Origin: an uncultured Bacteroidales bacterium
Lineage (GTDB): Bacteria > Bacteroidota > Bacteroidia > Bacteroidales > UBA932
Assembly: GCA_905234795.1 (NCBI GenBank)
Contig: CAJOIQ010000020.1
Coordinates: 38,716 to 81,313, forward strand
DNA length: 42,598 bases
Reading direction: 5' to 3'
The position numbers and the translations under genes were made by a program. Under the pieces are notes generated by a model. The model was not told where the DNA came from. It saw only the letters and a list, made by a program, of their open reading frames with translations, and made no database searches. Position 1 is the first letter of the stretch, and every line of letters starts with the position of its first letter. This document shows positions 33,689 through 42,134 of this stretch, piece by piece.

Positions 33689-34033
33689 ATGTACAGTGAA
33701 GATTTCGAGCGCGGCCATTCCCAGGAGCGCAATGCAGAAGATGTTTATTCCAAGCCGGTAAGAGCAGGAAAACGTACGTATTTCTTCGACGTCAAAAGCA
33801 CGAAGGGAAACAACGACTTTTACCTGACCATCACAGAGAGCAAGCGCCGTCAGGAAAGGGACGGTTCCTTCAGCTTCGACAAACACAAGATTTTCCTTTA
33901 CAAAGAGGATTTCGAGAAATTCCAGGAAGGATTGCAGGATGCCGTCAAGTACATCATGCACGACCTTCTCCACGACGCCCCCATCCGCCAGTACCCCGGC
34001 CGGGAGGAACAGGAAAACGCGGAAGAGTTCTAG
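33689..34033 (+). CDS. PUR-family single-strand nucleic-acid-binding protein (DUF3276)
   Basis: A 114-residue protein of the bacterial PUR-alpha-like family. The PUR fold is visible as AGKRTYFFDVKSTKGNNDFYLTITESKRRQERDGSFSFDKHKIFLYKEDFEKFQEGLQDAVKYI: a strand-rich half followed by a helix (residues about 26-92). Homologues bind single-stranded purine-rich DNA or RNA. The acidic C-terminal tail (GREEQENAEEF) is dispensable-looking. It leads an operon with the amidohydrolase and two phosphorylases; the link may be only co-transcription. Confidence 0.85.
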   Translation: MYSEDFERGHSQERNAEDVYSKPVRAGKRTYFFDVKSTKGNNDFYLTITESKRRQERDGSFSFDKHKIFLYKEDFEKFQEGLQDAVKYIMHDLLHDAPIRQYPGREEQENAEEF

Positions 34034-34039
34034 GATGGA

Positions 34040-35296
34040 ATGATTCTCCTGAAGAATGTGCTGCTGCAAGACCAACCCGCCCACATTTTGGTGGACGGCG
34101 GTCTAATAGCGCGCATTTCCCGGGAGCCGTTTTCTGTTCCCGGAGCCCTGGAAAAGGACTGCAGCGGCAAGGCCGTTATCCCGGGCTTTTACAACATGCA
34201 CACCCACGCGGCCATGATCCTGCTGCGCGGTATCCACGAGGACCTGTCCCTGTACGACTGGCTGGGCAACATCTGGAAGATTGAGGCCGGCCTGGACCGG
34301 GACTTCATCTATTGGGGCACCAAGGCGGCCTGCCTGGAAATGATCAAAAGCGGCACCGTGGGCTTCAACGACCAATACTGGTTTGCCCCCCACGCCCGCC
34401 AGGCAGCCCTGGAAATGGGCATCAGGCCCGTCGTCTCCTTCATTTTCCTGGACAGCGGCAAACCGGAACTGGCCCTTCGCCAGCGGGAAGCCTGCGAGCG
34501 CCTGTACCGGCGCTCCCTGGAATGGGAAGACCCTTCCACCTTCGCCGTTTCCATCCATTCCGTCTACACGGTCTGTGAGGACAACCTCCGCTGGGCTACG
34601 GACTTCGCCCGGGAGCACGGCCTGCGCATCCACCTGCACCTGGCCGAAACCGCCCTGGAGGACCAGGACTGCCGCAAGGCCCATAACGGCCTCTCCCCCA
34701 CCCGGTATTTTGAATCCCTGGGCATCTGGGGGCCCGATGTGATTGCCGCCCACTGCCTGTATCTGGACGACCGGGACGTGGAAATCCTGGGCCGGCACCG
34801 GGTGAACTGCGTGCACAACATCAACTCCAACCTCAAGCTCGCCTCCGGTTTCCGCTTCCGCTACAACGAGCTCAGGGATGCCGGCGCCAACGTGTGCATC
34901 GGCACCGACGGCGCGGCGTCGTCCAACAACCTGGACATCCTGGAACACATGAAAAACACCGCCCTGCTCCAAAAGGCCTGGCGCGGCAATCCCGCCGATA
35001 TGCCGCTGCAGGAGCTGATGGACTGCGCCACCGTCCACGGGGCCAAGGCCCTGGGGCTGGACGGAGGAGTTATCCGGGAAGGCGCACGGGCCGACCTTTC
35101 CCTGGTGGACACCCGCGGAGTAGCCTTCCTGTCACCCGCCCCTTTGGCCGCCAACCTGGTGTACGCCGCCCATTCCGACGTCATTTCAGACGTTATGGCC
35201 GGGGGCAGATGGCTGATGGAAGACCGCCACATTCCGGGAGAACAGGAAATCCTTTCCGCCGCCCGAACCCTACTTGATAGAATCAACCACAATTAA
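34040..35296 (+). CDS. amidohydrolase, MTA/SAH/adenosine deaminase-like
   Basis: A 418-residue metal-dependent deaminase of the ATZ/TRZ-MtaD branch. Metal and catalytic residues are visible: H54 and H56 in [10 protein letters not shown]200 and E203 in HLHLAET, H238 in [10 protein letters not shown], and D290 in [22 protein letters not shown] (near 260-270) replaces the more common [12 protein letters not shown] signature. This family deaminates S-adenosylhomocysteine, 5'-methylthioadenosine or adenosine to the inosine derivative. The two purine nucleoside phosphorylases immediately downstream would then cleave the product, supporting a nucleoside-salvage job. Guanine deaminase is less likely because of the ATZ-type motifs. 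It starts six bases after the upstream stop. Confidence 0.85.
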   Translation: MILLKNVLLQDQPAHILVDGGLIARISREPFSVPGALEKDCSGKAVIPGFYNMHTHAAMILLRGIHEDLSLYDWLGNIWKIEAGLDRDFIYWGTKAACLEMIKSGTVGFNDQYWFAPHARQAALEMGIRPVVSFIFLDSGKPELALRQREACERLYRRSLEWEDPSTFAVSIHSVYTVCEDNLRWATDFAREHGLRIHLHLAETALEDQDCRKAHNGLSPTRYFESLGIWGPDVIAAHCLYLDDRDVEILGRHRVNCVHNINSNLKLASGFRFRYNELRDAGANVCIGTDGAASSNNLDILEHMKNTALLQKAWRGNPADMPLQELMDCATVHGAKALGLDGGVIREGARADLSLVDTRGVAFLSPAPLAANLVYAAHSDVISDVMAGGRWLMEDRHIPGEQEILSAARTLLDRINHN

Positions 35297-35304
35297 TAAC
35301 CGCT

Positions 35305-36138
35305 ATGGATCCCAGAATTGAAACCGTCAACCGACACGCCGAAGTCATTAAAGGACGCATTCAGGGACGTCAGCCCGTTTTGGGCATTGTCCTGGGCAGC
35401 GGCCTGGGCAAACTGGCCGAACAAATCCAGGACCCTGTCGTCATTCCCTATAAAGAACTTCCCGGCTTCCCCGTTTCCACGGCCACAGGTCATAAAGGCA
35501 ACTACATCGTAGGCCAGCTGGGTGGGAAAACCGTCATCGCCATGCAGGGCCGCATCCACTATTACGAGGGATACGGCATGGACAAAGTGGTCCTACCCAT
35601 CCGCGTGATGATTGCCGTGGGCATCAAGACCCTCATCGTCTCCAACGCCGCAGGAGGAACCAACCTCAGCTTCCACGTGGGAGACCTCATGGTCATCAAA
35701 GACCATATCAACCTGCTGCCCAATCCCCTCATCGGCCCCAACTGGGACGAGGAAGGTCCCCGTTTCCCGGACATGACCCGTCCCTATGACCCTTCCCTCA
35801 TCCGCCTGGCCTTCTCTGAGGCGCGCAAGATGGGCATCTCCCTCCAGCAGGGCGTATATGTAGGCGGCACCGGTCCTTCCTATGAGACGCCGGCCGAATA
35901 CAAGTATTTCCGCAGCATCGGCGGTGACGCCGTGGGCATGTCCACCATTCCCGAGGTCATCGTGGCCCGCCACGCCGGCATTCCCGTCTTCGGCATGTCC
36001 GTCATTACCAACGAGGCCCACGACGACTATGCCGACGATTATGTGAACGACGGAGAAGACGTGGTGGTGGCAGCCAATGCCGCAGCCGACAAAATGAGCC
36101 GCCTGATTGTAAATATGATTGAAAAAATGTCACTATGA
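35305..36138 (+). CDS. punA: purine nucleoside phosphorylase, copy 1 (Asn form)
   Basis: Trimeric PNP splits purine nucleosides with phosphate to base and ribose 1-phosphate. The 277-residue protein has [13 protein letters not shown] (phosphate loop, near 29-41), [11 protein letters not shown] near 84-94, VSNAAGGTN near 113-121, [13 protein letters not shown] with the base-binding Glu, and [13 protein letters not shown]. The base-specifying residue is Asn236 in SVITNEAH, aligned with human PNP Asn243, which favours 6-oxopurines (inosine, guanosine). It starts eight bases after the deaminase and is followed, with an ATGA overlap, by a close paralogue. Confidence 0.94.
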   Translation: MDPRIETVNRHAEVIKGRIQGRQPVLGIVLGSGLGKLAEQIQDPVVIPYKELPGFPVSTATGHKGNYIVGQLGGKTVIAMQGRIHYYEGYGMDKVVLPIRVMIAVGIKTLIVSNAAGGTNLSFHVGDLMVIKDHINLLPNPLIGPNWDEEGPRFPDMTRPYDPSLIRLAFSEARKMGISLQQGVYVGGTGPSYETPAEYKYFRSIGGDAVGMSTIPEVIVARHAGIPVFGMSVITNEAHDDYADDYVNDGEDVVVAANAAADKMSRLIVNMIEKMSL

Positions 36139-36959
36139 GTTACGCAGATACCATCAACCTGGCCGCCGACTATATAAAAACCCGTCTGGAGGGCCGTCAG
36201 CCCGTGGTGGGCATCGTCCTGGGCAGTGGCCTGGGCAAACTGGCCGATGAAATTGAGAATCCCCTGGTCATTCCCTACAAGGACGTTCCGGGCTTCCCGG
36301 TGTCCACGGCCATCGGCCACAAGGGAAACTTCATCATCGGCACCCTTTCCGGAAAAACGGTGATTGCCATGCAGGGCCGCATCCATTACTACGAAGGATA
36401 CGGCATGAACCTGGTCACCCTCCCCATCCGCGTGATGAAGGTGATCGGCATCCAGTACCTGTTTGTGTCCAACGCCGCCGGCGGCACCAACCTGAGCTAC
36501 CACGTGGGAGACCTCATGATCATCAAGGATCACATCAACCTGCTGCCCAACCCGCTCATCGGCCCCAACCTGGACGAATTCGGTCCGCGTTTCCCCGACA
36601 TGACCCGTCCCTATGACCCCGCCCTCATCCGCAAGGCCCAGAAGATTGCCGATAAACAGGGCATCTACCTGCAGCGCGGCGTGTATGTGGCCGTCACGGG
36701 TCCCTGCTATGAGACGCCCGCCGAATACAACTACTTCCGCAGCATCGGTGCCGACGCCGTGGGCATGTCCACAACGCCGGAGGTCATCGTGGCCCGCCAC
36801 AGCAGTATTCCGGTCTTCGGCATGTCCGTCATCACCGACGTCGCACACGCCACCGAGGATGAAGATTACGTCACCGACGGAGAAGCCATTGTGAAGGCCG
36901 CCGACGCCGCAGCCGACAAGATGACGGTCATCTTCAAGCGGCTGATCGAACAGCTGTAG
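36135..36959 (+). CDS. purine nucleoside phosphorylase, copy 2 (Asp form)
   Basis: A 274-residue tandem paralogue of the preceding gene, roughly two-thirds identical by eye, and without signs of decay: [55 protein letters not shown] and [13 protein letters not shown] are all kept. At the base-specifying position it has Asp235 (SVITDVAH) in place of Asn. In human PNP the Asn243-to-Asp change is known to admit adenosine, and methylthioadenosine phosphorylases carry Asp there, so this copy is predicted to prefer 6-aminopurines. That is inference from one residue. It overlaps copy 1 by four bases and ends the operon; the 43 bases to the next, convergent gene show no strong terminator. Confidence 0.9.
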   Translation: MSYADTINLAADYIKTRLEGRQPVVGIVLGSGLGKLADEIENPLVIPYKDVPGFPVSTAIGHKGNFIIGTLSGKTVIAMQGRIHYYEGYGMNLVTLPIRVMKVIGIQYLFVSNAAGGTNLSYHVGDLMIIKDHINLLPNPLIGPNLDEFGPRFPDMTRPYDPALIRKAQKIADKQGIYLQRGVYVAVTGPCYETPAEYNYFRSIGADAVGMSTTPEVIVARHSSIPVFGMSVITDVAHATEDEDYVTDGEAIVKAADAAADKMTVIFKRLIEQL

Positions 36960-37002
36960 CTTAGGGCCGCCGGTTCCATTATGGCTACGTTGAGCGGTAA
37001 TG

Positions 37003-39261
37003 CTACCCTTCCAGCGTCATCAACACGTCCAGATCCTTGTGCTCACCCACCAGCCAGATGACGTCCCCCTCTTCCAGGGGGATATGGGCGTCGGGGACGT
37101 GCAGGGTGCCGTCGGGCTTCTCGATGCCGGCTACCAGACAGTGGTAATGGTTGCGGATACCGCTGTCCTTGAGGGCCTTGCCCAGGAAAGGTGAGGAGGG
37201 ACCCACGGGAAGGCGGCGCAGTACCATTTCTCCGGCGCTGTAGTCTTCCGGCAGGGGTGACTCACAGCGTTTGAGGGCTGCGCCAAAAGTCTCCAGCCCG
37301 GCATCTGTGCCGATAACCTGGATGCGGTCCTGCGGGAAAATACGGTCCGTAGCTTTGGGGATGTTGATGCGCCGGGTGCCCCGCAGGATGGAGACCACAT
37401 GCACACCATATTTCTCCCCGAAACTCAGTTCCCGCAGCTCCTTTCCGGCCCACTCTACCTCGGCGGGAATGTCAAAATCGGCCAGATGCAGGTCCTTGTC
37501 CAGCAGATGGGTGGCATACTCGGGCTTCTTCTTCCCCAGGTATTCCTCCCGCATCTCGCGGGAACGCAGATTGGTCTGGAAGGTCCTCTCCAGCCGCTTG
37601 TAGGAGCGTTTGGTCCAGCGGTTGAAGAGCAGGAAGAAACCCAGCAGGGGCGCTATCAGAAGAATGATGAGCAGGGATACATGGAACAGCCGGGCCAGGA
37701 TGTAAACGACGATTCCTATGCCCAGGATGAGCCGGATGACCATGGTAGCCAGGAGCGGTGCCCGGTTGGCACGGTCGCTTTCCCACAGGGTGTCGAAAAC
37801 CCTGGAACCGCGGCTCTTCTTTACAGAAAGGGCCCGGAGGAAGGGTGACAAGACAGACAGCATCACCACAGCCGTCACCACGTTGGCCCAGATGCCAGGT
37901 ATCCACTTGACGGCAAGCGGGTACAGGACGGTGAAGCCGATGATGCAGATGGCTACGGTGATGATTCCGTTGATGACAATCATCCGGGCGATTTCCTTCA
38001 GATAGACCACCCAGGCGCTGTCTTTGGCAGCGGCTGGTGCGGCGGCCTGGGCATACTCGTCCAAAAGGAGCCGGGCCTTCGGGGGAAGGATTCTGCCGAT
38101 GAGCGCGTATGCAGGTTCGGCCAGGCGAATCATGTAGGGGGTGAGGAAGATGGTCACCACGGAGACGGCCACCACAATGGGGTAAAGGAAGTCGCTGGTC
38201 ACGCCCAGGGAAACGCCCAGGGTGGCGATGATGAAAGAGAATTCACCAATCTGGGAGAGGGAAAAACCGCTTTGGACGGCGGTCTTGAGCGGTTGGCCGG
38301 ACAGCAGCACGCCCACGATGGCGAAGAAGGGCTGCCCGATGAGAACGGTAAGGGTAATGACCAGGATGGGCAGCCAGTACTGGGCAATCATGGCGGGATC
38401 CACCATCATGCCCACGGACACGAAGAAGATGGCCCCAAAGAGGTCTTTTACAGGTTTGACCAGCCTCTCGATATGCTCGGCCTCCAGGGTTTCGGCCAGT
38501 ATGGAGCCCATGATGAATGCGCCGAAGGCGGCCGAGAAACCGGTTTTGGCGGCGATGACCACCATTACGAAACACAGCCCCAGGGCACTCACCAGCAGGG
38601 TTTCGTCGTTCATCAGGGAGCGCGTCTTGCGCAGGATGAGGGGGATGAGGTAGATGCCCACCACCAGCCACAGGACCAGGAAGAACACCAGTTTGAGGAT
38701 GCTCATCACCAGTTCTCCTCCCTGGAAATTGGACGATACGGCTACTGTGGAAAGCACCACCATGAGCACCACGGCCAGGATATCCTCCAGGATGAGCACG
38801 CTCATCACCAGGCCGGCGAAGCGGTTCTTGCTGAGCCCGAGGTCCTCGAAGGCCTTGTAAATGATGGTGGTGGAACTCATGCAGATCATCCCGCCCAGGA
38901 AGAGGGCGTCCATCCTGCTCCAGCCAAAGGCCGATCCCACCAGGAAACCCACCAGGATCATCCCGAAGATGATGACGAGGGTGGTGATGATGGCGGGACC
39001 GCCCGCTTTCATGATTTTCTTGAAGCTGAATTCCAGCCCCAGGGCGAACAGCAGGAAGATGACGCCGATCTCGGACCAGACGTGGATGCTGGCCGTGTCT
39101 ATGACGGACGGCGTGAGGGTAAAGTGCGGGCTGGCGATGAAGCCGGCCACAATATAACCCAGCACCAGCGGTTGCTTGAGCTTCTTGAAAACAAGCGTCA
39201 TGATGCCGGCGCAGATGAGAATGAGCGCCAGGTCGGCAATCAACGGGGCCAGGTTATCCAT
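37003..39261 (-). CDS. CPA2-family cation:proton antiporter with RCK_C/TrkA-C domains
   Basis: A 752-residue membrane protein. Residues 1-390 are the Na+/H+ (Kef/CPA2) exchanger domain with about 12 helices: LGYIVAGFIASPHFTLTP, SEIGVIFLLFALGLEFSFKKI, and GFSAAFGAFIMGSILAETLEAEHIERLVKPVKDLFGAIFFVSVGMMVDP. A second membrane region (about 430-570) follows. The C-terminus has two TrkA-C-like regulatory domains (about 600-670 and 675-752, ending VPDAHIPLEEGDVIWLVGEHKDL), without a TrkA-N nucleotide-binding domain between them. It probably exports K+ or Na+ in exchange for H+ for pH and osmotic control; the ion is not determinable. The ATG directly follows the rny stop with no gap. Confidence 0.88.
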   Translation of the reverse strand: MDNLAPLIADLALILICAGIMTLVFKKLKQPLVLGYIVAGFIASPHFTLTPSVIDTASIHVWSEIGVIFLLFALGLEFSFKKIMKAGGPAIITTLVIIFGMILVGFLVGSAFGWSRMDALFLGGMICMSSTTIIYKAFEDLGLSKNRFAGLVMSVLILEDILAVVLMVVLSTVAVSSNFQGGELVMSILKLVFFLVLWLVVGIYLIPLILRKTRSLMNDETLLVSALGLCFVMVVIAAKTGFSAAFGAFIMGSILAETLEAEHIERLVKPVKDLFGAIFFVSVGMMVDPAMIAQYWLPILVITLTVLIGQPFFAIVGVLLSGQPLKTAVQSGFSLSQIGEFSFIIATLGVSLGVTSDFLYPIVVAVSVVTIFLTPYMIRLAEPAYALIGRILPPKARLLLDEYAQAAAPAAAKDSAWVVYLKEIARMIVINGIITVAICIIGFTVLYPLAVKWIPGIWANVVTAVVMLSVLSPFLRALSVKKSRGSRVFDTLWESDRANRAPLLATMVIRLILGIGIVVYILARLFHVSLLIILLIAPLLGFFLLFNRWTKRSYKRLERTFQTNLRSREMREEYLGKKKPEYATHLLDKDLHLADFDIPAEVEWAGKELRELSFGEKYGVHVVSILRGTRRINIPKATDRIFPQDRIQVIGTDAGLETFGAALKRCESPLPEDYSAGEMVLRRLPVGPSSPFLGKALKDSGIRNHYHCLVAGIEKPDGTLHVPDAHIPLEEGDVIWLVGEHKDLDVLMTLEG

Positions 39262-40803
39262 TTACTTGGCGTATGCGACGGAACGGGTTTCCCGGATGAC
39301 GGTAATCTTTACCTGGCCGGGATAGGTCATCTCGTCCTGGATCTTCTTGGCAATTTCTCCGGAAAGGACTTCGGCCTGTTGGTCGGTCACTTGTTCGGCA
39401 CCCACGATTACGCGGAGCTCGCGGCCGGCCTGGATGGCATAGGCCTTGGTGACGCCGGGATAGGCTCCGGCCAGGTTTTCCATGCCGCGCAGGCGCTTGA
39501 TGTAGCTCTCGATCACCTCACGGCGGGCACCGGGACGGGCACCGGAGATGGCGTCTCCCACCAGCACCAGGGGAGCATAGAGGGAAGTCATCTCACATTC
39601 CTCGTGGTGGGCGCCGATGGCGTTGCAGATCTCGGGTTTTTCCTTGTACTGCTCGGCCAGTTTCATACCCAGCAGGGCGTGCGGGAGATCGGGTTCTTCC
39701 TCGGACACCTTGCCGATATCGTGCAGCAGGCCGGCGCGTTTGGCAATCTTGGGGTTGAGGCCCAGTTCGCTGGCCAGGATGGCGCTGATGTTGGCCACCT
39801 CACGGGAGTGCTGCAGCAGGTTCTGGCCATAGGAGGAACGGTATTTCATGCGGCCGATGAGACGGACCAGCTCCATGGACAGGCCGTGGATACCCAGGTC
39901 GATGCAAGTGCGCTTGCCGGTTTCCAGGATTTCTTCTTCCAGCTGCTTGGAAACCTTGGCCACCACTTCTTCGATGCGGGCGGGATGGATGCGGCCGTCC
40001 ACAACCAGCTGATGCAGGGCCAGGCGGGCCACTTCACGACGCACAGGGTCGAAGGCGCTCAGGAGGATGGCGTCGGGGGTGTCGTCCACCACAATTTCCA
40101 CACCGGTAGCGGCTTCCAGGGCGCGGATGTTGCGGCCCTCACGGCCGATGATGCGTCCCTTGATTTCGTCGTTCTCGATGGGGAAGGTGGTCACGGCATT
40201 CTCGATGGCGGTTTCCGTAGCAGTGCGCTGAATGGTGTTGATCACAATGCGCTTGGCTTCCTTGGCTGCGTTCAGGCGGGCCTCATCCATGCAGTCGTTG
40301 ATGTAGGCCTGGGCCTCGGTACGGGCTTCGGCCTTCATGGATTCCATGAGCTGGTTCTTGGCGTCCTGGGCGCTCATTCCGGCTATGGCCTCAATCTGGT
40401 GGATGACCTGGCCGCGAAGCTGCTCGTATTCCTGCTCTTTCTCCCGCATGGCGTCTTCCTGGGCCTTGGACTGGGCTTTCTGGGCCTCCAGTTCCTTGGT
40501 TTTGCGGTCGGCCTCGGCCAATTTCTGGTTCAGGGTGTTCTCCTTTTGGTGAACGCGGTTCTCGGCATCCCGGATCTGGGCATTTTTCTCGTTCACGGTC
40601 TTCTCATGTTCGCTCTTGAGCGAGAGGTACTTTTCCTTGGCCTGGAGGATGCGCTCGTTCTTGATTTTCTCACCTTCAATCTCGGCCTTCTCCAGAATCT
40701 CGTTGGCTTTTCCCTTGAGGATGCTCTTGCGAAGGGCTATGTACACGGCCAGTGCTATGGCGGCACCGGCGACGAATCCGATAATTAAACTGACGATATC
40801 CAT
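39262..40803 (-). CDS. rny: ribonuclease Y
   Basis: RNase Y is a membrane-bound endoribonuclease that starts mRNA decay. The start at 40803 ([27 protein letters not shown]) gives the N-terminal membrane helix; an upstream ATG at 40890 would add a non-family peptide. The 513-residue protein continues with a coiled coil (residues about 30-170), a KH domain ([28 protein letters not shown], about 210-240) and an HD domain ([16 protein letters not shown] ... AGLLHDIGK, about 335-375) with the metal His/HD residues. The leader contains the structured RNA and two inverted repeats. The antiporter follows with no spacing. Confidence 0.95.
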   Translation of the reverse strand: MDIVSLIIGFVAGAAIALAVYIALRKSILKGKANEILEKAEIEGEKIKNERILQAKEKYLSLKSEHEKTVNEKNAQIRDAENRVHQKENTLNQKLAEADRKTKELEAQKAQSKAQEDAMREKEQEYEQLRGQVIHQIEAIAGMSAQDAKNQLMESMKAEARTEAQAYINDCMDEARLNAAKEAKRIVINTIQRTATETAIENAVTTFPIENDEIKGRIIGREGRNIRALEAATGVEIVVDDTPDAILLSAFDPVRREVARLALHQLVVDGRIHPARIEEVVAKVSKQLEEEILETGKRTCIDLGIHGLSMELVRLIGRMKYRSSYGQNLLQHSREVANISAILASELGLNPKIAKRAGLLHDIGKVSEEEPDLPHALLGMKLAEQYKEKPEICNAIGAHHEECEMTSLYAPLVLVGDAISGARPGARREVIESYIKRLRGMENLAGAYPGVTKAYAIQAGRELRVIVGAEQVTDQQAEVLSGEIAKKIQDEMTYPGQVKITVIRETRSVAYAK

Positions 40804-40820
40804 AAAATATATAGTGTTAG

Positions 40821-40834
40821 GTTTTGTACAAAAC
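40821..40834. repeat. 14-base perfect palindrome before rny
   Basis: GTTTTGTACAAAAC reads identically on both strands, 18 bases upstream of the rny ATG. It could be an operator for a dimeric regulator or a small hairpin in the leader; nothing else distinguishes these. Confidence 0.4.
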
Positions 40835-40836
40835 AA

Positions 40837-40869
40837 CATGTCTGCTTTCCCTGTGAGAAAACAGACATG
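40837..40869 (-). promoter_or_regulatory. hairpin in the rny leader
   Basis: CATGTCTG (40837-40844) pairs with CAGACATG (40862-40869) around a 17-base loop. It lies between the T-run of the structured RNA and the palindrome before rny. It may be a leader structure that controls rny, but lacks a T-run. Confidence 0.35.
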
Positions 40870-40872
40870 GGG

Positions 40873-41030
40873 TAAAAAAGCCGTCAGCATCTAGTCAGAA
40901 AATCTTATGGGTATAAGATTTGGGTTCCGGCCGTTTCTGGTATCCTGTCTTGCAGGCCCGCCATCCGCGGCCTGAGTCAACCCGGTGCGTTGAAACGTGT
41001 TGATTTCAGCTTTCGATGGTTGACGGCTAT
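40873..41030 (-). ncRNA. ssrS: structured RNA between zapA and rny, candidate 6S RNA
   Basis: On the minus strand an RNA of about 155 bases is bounded by a closing stem AGCCGTCA (41028-41021)/TGACGGCT (40886-40879), extended by CATC (41018-41015)/GATG (40891-40888), and is followed by a T-run (40879-40874). Inside, both flanks of an open central region carry small hairpins (TGAAA/TTTCA on the 5' side; a 9-bp AAATCTTAT/ATAAGATTT with an ACCC loop on the 3' side). Beyond them, an apical arm uses GGGTT/AACCC, GGCC/GGCC and CCTG/CAGG. A rod with a central bubble is the 6S RNA plan, and 6S genes are often next to zapA. 6S RNA mimics an open promoter and binds RNA polymerase. No covariance search was possible; an rny leader element is the alternative. 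Confidence 0.5.
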
Positions 41031-41033
41031 GCT

Positions 41034-41318
41034 TTACTGGTTGTCCTGGAGATAGCGCTGCAAATCCGTTTCCAGCAGTTTTTCCGCTTCCTTGCGATGG
41101 TCGAGCTCCTTTTGCATACTCAGGCGCAGCACGGTCTCGTTGAGGGCGACCAGGGACATGAGGTCGTTCACGGTGCGGCCGGGGTGGCTCCTGGTGAAGG
41201 CGGCGAAACGGTTGTTGATGGCATCGGCGGCCTGCCTGTACAGTTCCTCCAGCTCCGGGCTGGCGGCTGTCAGGTTAAAAACGCGGCCTGCAATCTTGAT
41301 GCTGATCTTCTGGTCCAT
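41034..41318 (-). CDS. zapA: cell division protein ZapA
   Basis: ZapA cross-links FtsZ filaments at mid-cell. The start at 41318 (MDQKISIKIAGRVFNLTAASPELEELYRQAADAINNRFAAF) gives 94 residues and matches the ZapA fold: a short beta hairpin, then a helical half predicted to form a coiled-coil dimer (LMSLVALNETVLRLSMQKELDHRKEAEKLLETDLQRYL). A longer reading frame upstream starts inside the preceding gene and is rejected. The ATG overlaps the stop of the coiled-coil gene (TAATG). Candidate 6S RNA begins about five bases after its stop codon. Confidence 0.88.
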   Translation of the reverse strand: MDQKISIKIAGRVFNLTAASPELEELYRQAADAINNRFAAFTRSHPGRTVNDLMSLVALNETVLRLSMQKELDHRKEAEKLLETDLQRYLQDNQ

Positions 41319-41587
41319 TAAGCGTCCTCCAAATAGGAGATGCATTTATCGATCTCCCGGATAATTTTATCGACCTTGGCCTTTGCATCGGCCGGGGCGG
41401 CCGCCGAAAAGGCCTCGGTGAGTTTGCGGGTCTCTATCTCTGACTCCAATTCGTTTATCTGTTGTCTCAGGGCAGCGCCGGTTTCCTCACACGCCTGTAA
41501 CTCCTGGCGGAGACGCTGGTTCTCCGCTTTCTCAGCCTCATAGCGCGCAATCAGCTGCTTGATATGTTCTCTGATATCTTCCAGCAT
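41318..41587 (-). CDS. small coiled-coil protein, ZapB-like
   Basis: An 89-residue cytoplasmic protein made almost wholly of a predicted coiled coil: MLEDIREHIKQLIARYEAEKAENQRLRQELQACEETGAALRQQINELESEIETRKL (residues 1-56), then an Ala-rich hinge and a short helix (AKVDKIIREIDKCISYLED). Size and build resemble ZapB, which links ZapA-FtsZ to the chromosome, and it is translationally coupled to zapA. Sequence identity to ZapB cannot be claimed from the sequence alone. A TAAATTTG box lies upstream (41610-41617). Confidence 0.78.
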   Translation of the reverse strand: MLEDIREHIKQLIARYEAEKAENQRLRQELQACEETGAALRQQINELESEIETRKLTEAFSAAAPADAKAKVDKIIREIDKCISYLEDA

Positions 41588-41609
41588 GGCCGGTTTTTGC
41601 CTTATTGGG

Positions 41610-41617
41610 CAAATTTA
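41610..41617 (-). promoter_or_regulatory. -7 promoter box of the zapB-like/zapA operon
   Basis: Minus-strand TAAATTTG preceded by TTGC 19 bases upstream (one mismatch to TTTG after shift). The start codon is about 23 bases downstream. Confidence 0.55.
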
Positions 41618-41676
41618 CAAAATAAATTCAAAAAAAGCAACCCGCAACGCGCTTTTCGGCAGGGACTATGGAACCT

Positions 41677-41712
41677 CCCGTTACACGAAAAAGGCCCAAA
41701 ACGTGTAATGGG
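41677..41712. repeat. 11-bp inverted repeat in the AT-richer tail
   Basis: CCCGTTACACG (41677-41687) and CGTGTAATGGG (41702-41712) form a stem with one G-T wobble and a 14-base loop. No T-run follows on either strand. It lies 55 bases before the promoter of the small membrane protein gene and could be a binding site or a remnant of an insertion. Confidence 0.45.
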
Positions 41713-41766
41713 ACGATCCTTTTACGATGTGTATCTCAAATCAAGCCGGGTGGGGACAATGTCGGT

Positions 41767-41797
41767 TTTGATTTCAATGGCAAAAACCATATCTTTG
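41767..41797 (+). promoter_or_regulatory. promoter of the small membrane-protein gene
   Basis: TTTG (41767-41770), 19-base spacer, TATCTTTG (41790-41797): a perfect consensus. The ATG at 41822 leaves a leader of about 17 bases. Confidence 0.78.
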
Positions 41798-41821
41798 CGA
41801 GAATTCATTAACGAGATTCTT

Positions 41822-42106
41822 ATGAAAACTACTGTGTACGCAAAAGAGACCGGTTCGGTTGTTATCACCATTTTACAGGTCTTGTTCGGTCTGGCCGGCA
41901 TCATCTGCCTCTTCATTGACGGCACATTAATTATTGGCATAGGCCTTATCGTCGCAGCCATCATGGCCATTCCATTTAAGACCTTAGTCAAGGCAGCCGA
42001 ATACTACATTGGCCTTACCGATGCTGAGTACAATATTGTCTCCAGTATGGAAGAATATGACCGAGCCAAGGCAAAAGAAAAAGCCAAAAAGATGCAGGAG
42101 AACTAA
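41822..42106 (+). CDS. small two-helix membrane protein, unknown
   Basis: A 94-residue protein; the start at 41822 lies just downstream of a perfect promoter, whereas the longer open frame from 41564 begins before that promoter. Two hydrophobic segments (VVITILQVLFGLAGIICLF and LIIGIGLIVAAIMAIPF, about residues 13-31 and 36-52) separated by a short turn form a hairpin in the membrane; the remaining 40 residues are soluble and end in a charged, Lys-rich tail (RAKAKEKAKKMQEN). No family is recognised. Base composition is lower in GC than that of the upstream genes. A second orphan gene follows 28 bases later, and the two may be co-transcribed. Confidence 0.65.
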   Translation: MKTTVYAKETGSVVITILQVLFGLAGIICLFIDGTLIIGIGLIVAAIMAIPFKTLVKAAEYYIGLTDAEYNIVSSMEEYDRAKAKEKAKKMQEN

Positions 42107-42134
42107 TCTCTCCAGATAATACGAAGCAACGATT

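Noticed and set aside
36960..37002. The 43-base gap between the second phosphorylase and the antiporter was checked for a terminator or small RNA
   Set aside because: No stem of useful length or T-run is visible, so nothing is called there.
38272..40788. An open frame of more than 800 codons on the plus strand, opposite the antiporter and rny
   Set aside because: It is the low-complexity His/Gly/Asp-rich shadow of two well-identified minus-strand genes with strong third-position GC bias; no domain is recognisable.
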